DNA from: Candidatus Altimarinota bacterium
GTDB taxonomy: Bacteria > Patescibacteriota > Gracilibacteria > UBA1369 > LOWO2-01-FULL-3
Length of the DNA: 24,582 bases
Direction of reading: 5' to 3'
NCBI GenBank assembly: GCA_023231115.1
Contig: JALNWA010000012.1
Span: forward strand, 1-24,582
This document shows, one piece after another, positions 23,277 through 24,582 of the stretch. A program made the translations under genes and the position numbers. Every line of letters begins with the position of its first letter. Within the stretch, counting starts at the first letter, position 1. Below the pieces are notes generated by a model. The model searched no databases and was not told the origin of the DNA. It worked only from the letters and a program-made list of their open reading frames with translations.

Positions 23277-23343
23277 TTTTGATTATAGTTCCAAGCTCGA
23301 TGGAGGTTTAAAAATAACCTTTTATTTTTTAAACCCCATAACT

Positions 23344-23583
23344 ATGGATAAGAAGGTGGTCCCGGCAGGACTTGAAAAATGCTAAAAATGCGGACAGTAC
23401 AAAGGTTTTTGCTCGGATAAAGATCCTGATGCAAAATTCAGAGTGAAGTGTTCTTGCGATACTAATCTTTGTAAAAAATGTGGTGAACCTGTGGGCAAAT
23501 ATCCGCCACATTCTGTGATTTTTGATGAGGAGAGGGGACTTGTGTCAGTTCCTTATTTTGCGGGATTGAAGTATCAGTGCTAG
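23344..23583 (+). pseudogene. Stop-interrupted zinc-finger ORF behind the SAM riboswitch
   Basis: ATG 23344 begins a frame that reads MDKKVVPAGLEKC, meets TAA at 23383-23385, and then continues open to TAG at 23581-23583 (KCGQYKGFCSDKD..., CSCDTNLCKKCGEPVG..., YFAGLKYQC). The stop falls between the two cysteines of what would be a C-x-x-C zinc knuckle (C-stop-K-C). Two further zinc pairs follow (CSC, CKKC). The codon pattern either side is uniform, so this looks like one ~79-residue protein with a single nonsense change. A sequencing error, readthrough, or use of a later start (for example the GTG before KCSCD) are alternatives. Confidence 0.55.
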
Positions 23584-23611
23584 GTTGGCGAAGAATTATA
23601 GGGAGAGTGAA

Positions 23612-23650
23612 GGGGAGGATTCTTAAACTTACGGAATTCAGTAACATTAA
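23612..23650 (+). repeat. Imperfect direct repeat, copy 1
   Basis: This begins GGGGAGGATTCTTAAACTTA, then GGAATTC and TAACATTAA. It matches copy 2 at 23868-23907 at most positions. Its near-palindrome TTACGGAATTCAGTAA has TTAC/GTAA arms where copy 2 has TTAT/ATAA, a compensatory change that keeps pairing. Confidence 0.7.
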
Positions 23651-23698
23651 AAAGTAAATTATTGATTTGTTTTATTTGTGCGTGGTAATATTTCTGTG

Positions 23699-23782
23699 GA
23701 CTTGCGGGCGACAGCCCCCGACCGACCTAAATGTAGAGTTGGTCAGCAAGTCAGAAGAAGCTTAGTAAATCTAGGCTTTTTG
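23699..23782 (+). ncRNA. Small three-way-junction RNA with terminator
   Basis: GACTTGC (23699-23705) pairs with GCAAGTC (23746-23752) and encloses two hairpins: GGGC/GCCC with loop GACA (23706-23717), and GACCGAC/GTTGGTC (23720-23726 with 23738-23744, one G-U). A hairpin AGCTTAG/CTAGGCT with loop TAAAT (23759-23777) plus a T-run follows as terminator. A TAATAT box at 23685-23690 would start transcription about where P1 begins. It has no ORF of merit. It matches no RNA family I can name. Confidence 0.6.
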
Positions 23783-23785
23783 TTT

Positions 23786-24031
23786 ACCATTTTCGTGGCG
23801 TCACGAAAATGGTTTTTAGGTCTTCTGGAAGTGGGAATATCATTTTGCCGGCGCCGACAAAATGATAGGGGAATGATTTTAATCTTATGGAATTCCATAA
23901 CATTAAAGGGGTCGAAATCGACTCCTTTAGATAGTGAGTTTTTAATTATGGCGAATTTGCCATAATTAAACTGTATTCGCAATTAAATCCTCTAAAATAT
24001 CATTGACGGTGAGTGTACGCTCACCTATGAT
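23786..24031 (+). other. Array of six consecutive hairpins/palindromes
   Basis: In order: ACCATTTTCGTG/CACGAAAATGGT (23786-23813, 12-bp perfect stem); TATCATTTTG/CAAAATGATA with inner CGG/CCG (23838-23867); palindrome TTATGGAATTCCATAA (23885-23900); AAAGGGGTCGA/TCGACTCCTTT (23905-23928, one G-U); TTTAATTATGGC/GCCATAATTAAA (23941-23970, 12-bp perfect); GGTGAG/CTCACC with outer ATCAT/ATGAT (23999-24031). Stems are unlike each other in sequence. The spacers are AT-rich and single-stranded. No convincing ORF crosses the array. Confidence 0.8.
23868..23907 (+). repeat. Imperfect direct repeat, copy 2 (within hairpin array)
   Basis: This is the second copy of the repeat at 23612-23650, 256 bp downstream. 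It contains the perfect palindrome TTATGGAATTCCATAA and the shared tail TAACATTAAA. The two copies bracket the three-way-junction RNA and the first two hairpins of the array. Confidence 0.7.
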
Positions 24032-24056
24032 TTGGGCGAATAATAATCTCAATATT

Positions 24057-24254
24057 ATGAAAAATAAGAAAAATGCTTGTATGCATGATTATAAAAATGC
24101 GATTCAGGTTGGTAATGTTGATTACATGTGTCCGCTGTGCAAAAGGTTACTTAATCCTTTTGAGTGGTTTTTGATGAATAACTTTAAGTTTGTAGATGTG
24201 GGGGTGGTGGAGGAAAAGAATGTCAAATCTAGAAAGAAATCTAATAAAAAATAA
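24057..24254 (+). CDS. 65-aa hypothetical protein with a CPLC zinc-knuckle-like motif
   Basis: ATG 24057 to TAA 24252-24254. The product begins MKNKKNACMHDYKNAIQVGN and has CMH and YMCPLCKRLLNPFEWF, which together could bind one zinc (Cys, His, Cys, Cys). The basic tail is KSRKKSNKK. The frame is open further upstream to 24003, but that part lies in the last hairpin of the array, so 24057 is the better start. No Shine-Dalgarno is seen. Such short zinc-binding proteins are common in phage early regions. It precedes the antirepressor gene by 12 bp. Confidence 0.6.
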   Translation: MKNKKNACMHDYKNAIQVGNVDYMCPLCKRLLNPFEWFLMNNFKFVDVGVVEEKNVKSRKKSNKK

Positions 24255-24266
24255 TTTATGTAAAAT

Positions 24267-24582
24267 ATGGATGAACTTATAAACATCAAAGTTATTCAAA
24301 AAGATTTTAATGGAGAGAAAAAGAGATTCGTAAATGCTAGAGAGTTGCATCGATGGTTGGGTGTTGGGAAATTCTTTGCGAACTGGATTAAAGATAGAAT
24401 TGAGAAATATGATTTTGTTGAAAATTTGGACTATTTTGTGTCCATTGCCAATTTTGGCAATGGTTTTGATGGCTCAAGTAAGCCAAGAGTTTCTGACCCT
24501 AAAACCGGGAAAATCTTGGCAAAAGAGTATATTCTTTCTGTGGATATGGCTAAGGAGTTGGCGATGATAGAAAACAGCGAAA
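24267..24582 (+). CDS. AntA/AntB-type phage antirepressor (3' end outside window)
   Basis: ATG 24267 opens a frame to the window end (105 codons). The visible part matches the AntA/AntB antirepressor domain: VIQKDFNGEKKRFVNARELHRWLGVGKFFANWIKDRI, YDFVENLDYF and, after a variable acidic loop, KEYILSVDMAKELAMIEN. In prophages these proteins counteract the lysogeny repressor. The N-terminal domain is usually followed by a variable C-terminal DNA-binding domain, which would lie beyond the window. It marks this end as prophage or prophage-derived. The start codon choice (ATGGATG) is unambiguous by frame. Confidence 0.9.
   Translation, partial: MDELINIKVIQKDFNGEKKRFVNARELHRWLGVGKFFANWIKDRIEKYDFVENLDYFVSIANFGNGFDGSSKPRVSDPKTGKILAKEYILSVDMAKELAMIENSE

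Noticed and set aside
23678..23965. ORF of 95 aa across the hairpin array
   Set aside because: It is a read-through of palindromes with biased, repeated residues, no start signal and no family motif.
1..24582. Possible UGA-to-Gly recoding (Gracilibacteria/Absconditabacteria code)
   Set aside because: lepA, glyA, purA and yajQ are full length with no in-frame TGA, and several genes end in TGA in sensible overlaps.

Overview
The window looks like a piece of a small, AT-rich genome of the candidate phyla radiation (Patescibacteria). Indicators are a PrgI-like/TraC-like protein pair, DUF5674 with its usual small partner, a Cys-rich zinc-ribbon protein of the CPR type, short or absent mRNA leaders, and very few Shine-Dalgarno sites. 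lepA, glyA and purA are read uninterrupted with the standard code, and TGA is used as a stop, so UGA is not recoded. A Peregrinibacteria-like relative would fit, but the lineage is an inference.

Left part (1-10 kb). The end of an unknown Cys-containing gene converges on a prgI/traC-like pair (minus strand). lepA, a membrane-anchored transglutaminase-like/TPR protein, and a two-gene operon (family-5 solute-binding protein and HAMP/SpoIIE-type phosphatase) follow on the plus strand. Three of the first four transcription units (prgI, lepA, the transglutaminase-like gene) are each headed by the same unusual inverted-repeat element. It has a 49-50 nt loop that starts GCATT and ends CTAA, with near-perfect 27-31 bp arms whose sequence differs from copy to copy. 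In two cases the element abuts a TATAAT box that lies exactly 10 nt before the ATG, which implies near-leaderless mRNAs. A separate branched palindromic element sits behind lepA.

Middle (8.4-17.8 kb). An unknown 529-aa protein and glyA are on the minus strand. tRNA-Leu(GAG) is fused to a YgjP-type metallopeptidase gene. tRNA-Val(TAC) is followed by a terminator and a 19-bp duplicate of its own 3' end. Next come an SH3-like protein, the Cys-ladder zinc-ribbon protein, the DUF5674 pair, yajQ and purA.

Right part (17.9-24.6 kb). A very AT-rich restriction-modification island contains a DpnM-like adenine methylase, a PD-(D/E)XK endonuclease, an unknown protein and a second methylase. It is wedged between purA and a more GC-rich Cas4/RecB-like nuclease gene. 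Beyond it the window changes character: tiny genes alternate with structured RNA or DNA. These are a hairpin-rich RNA with its own terminator, a SAM riboswitch in front of a stop-interrupted zinc-finger ORF, a small three-way-junction RNA with a terminator, a run of six more hairpins in 250 bp, a 65-aa zinc protein and the start of an AntA/AntB phage antirepressor. This end is probably the edge of a prophage or other mobile element.

The most novel signals are the GCATT...CTAA inverted-repeat family at promoters and the dense hairpin array with riboswitch-led small genes at the right end.
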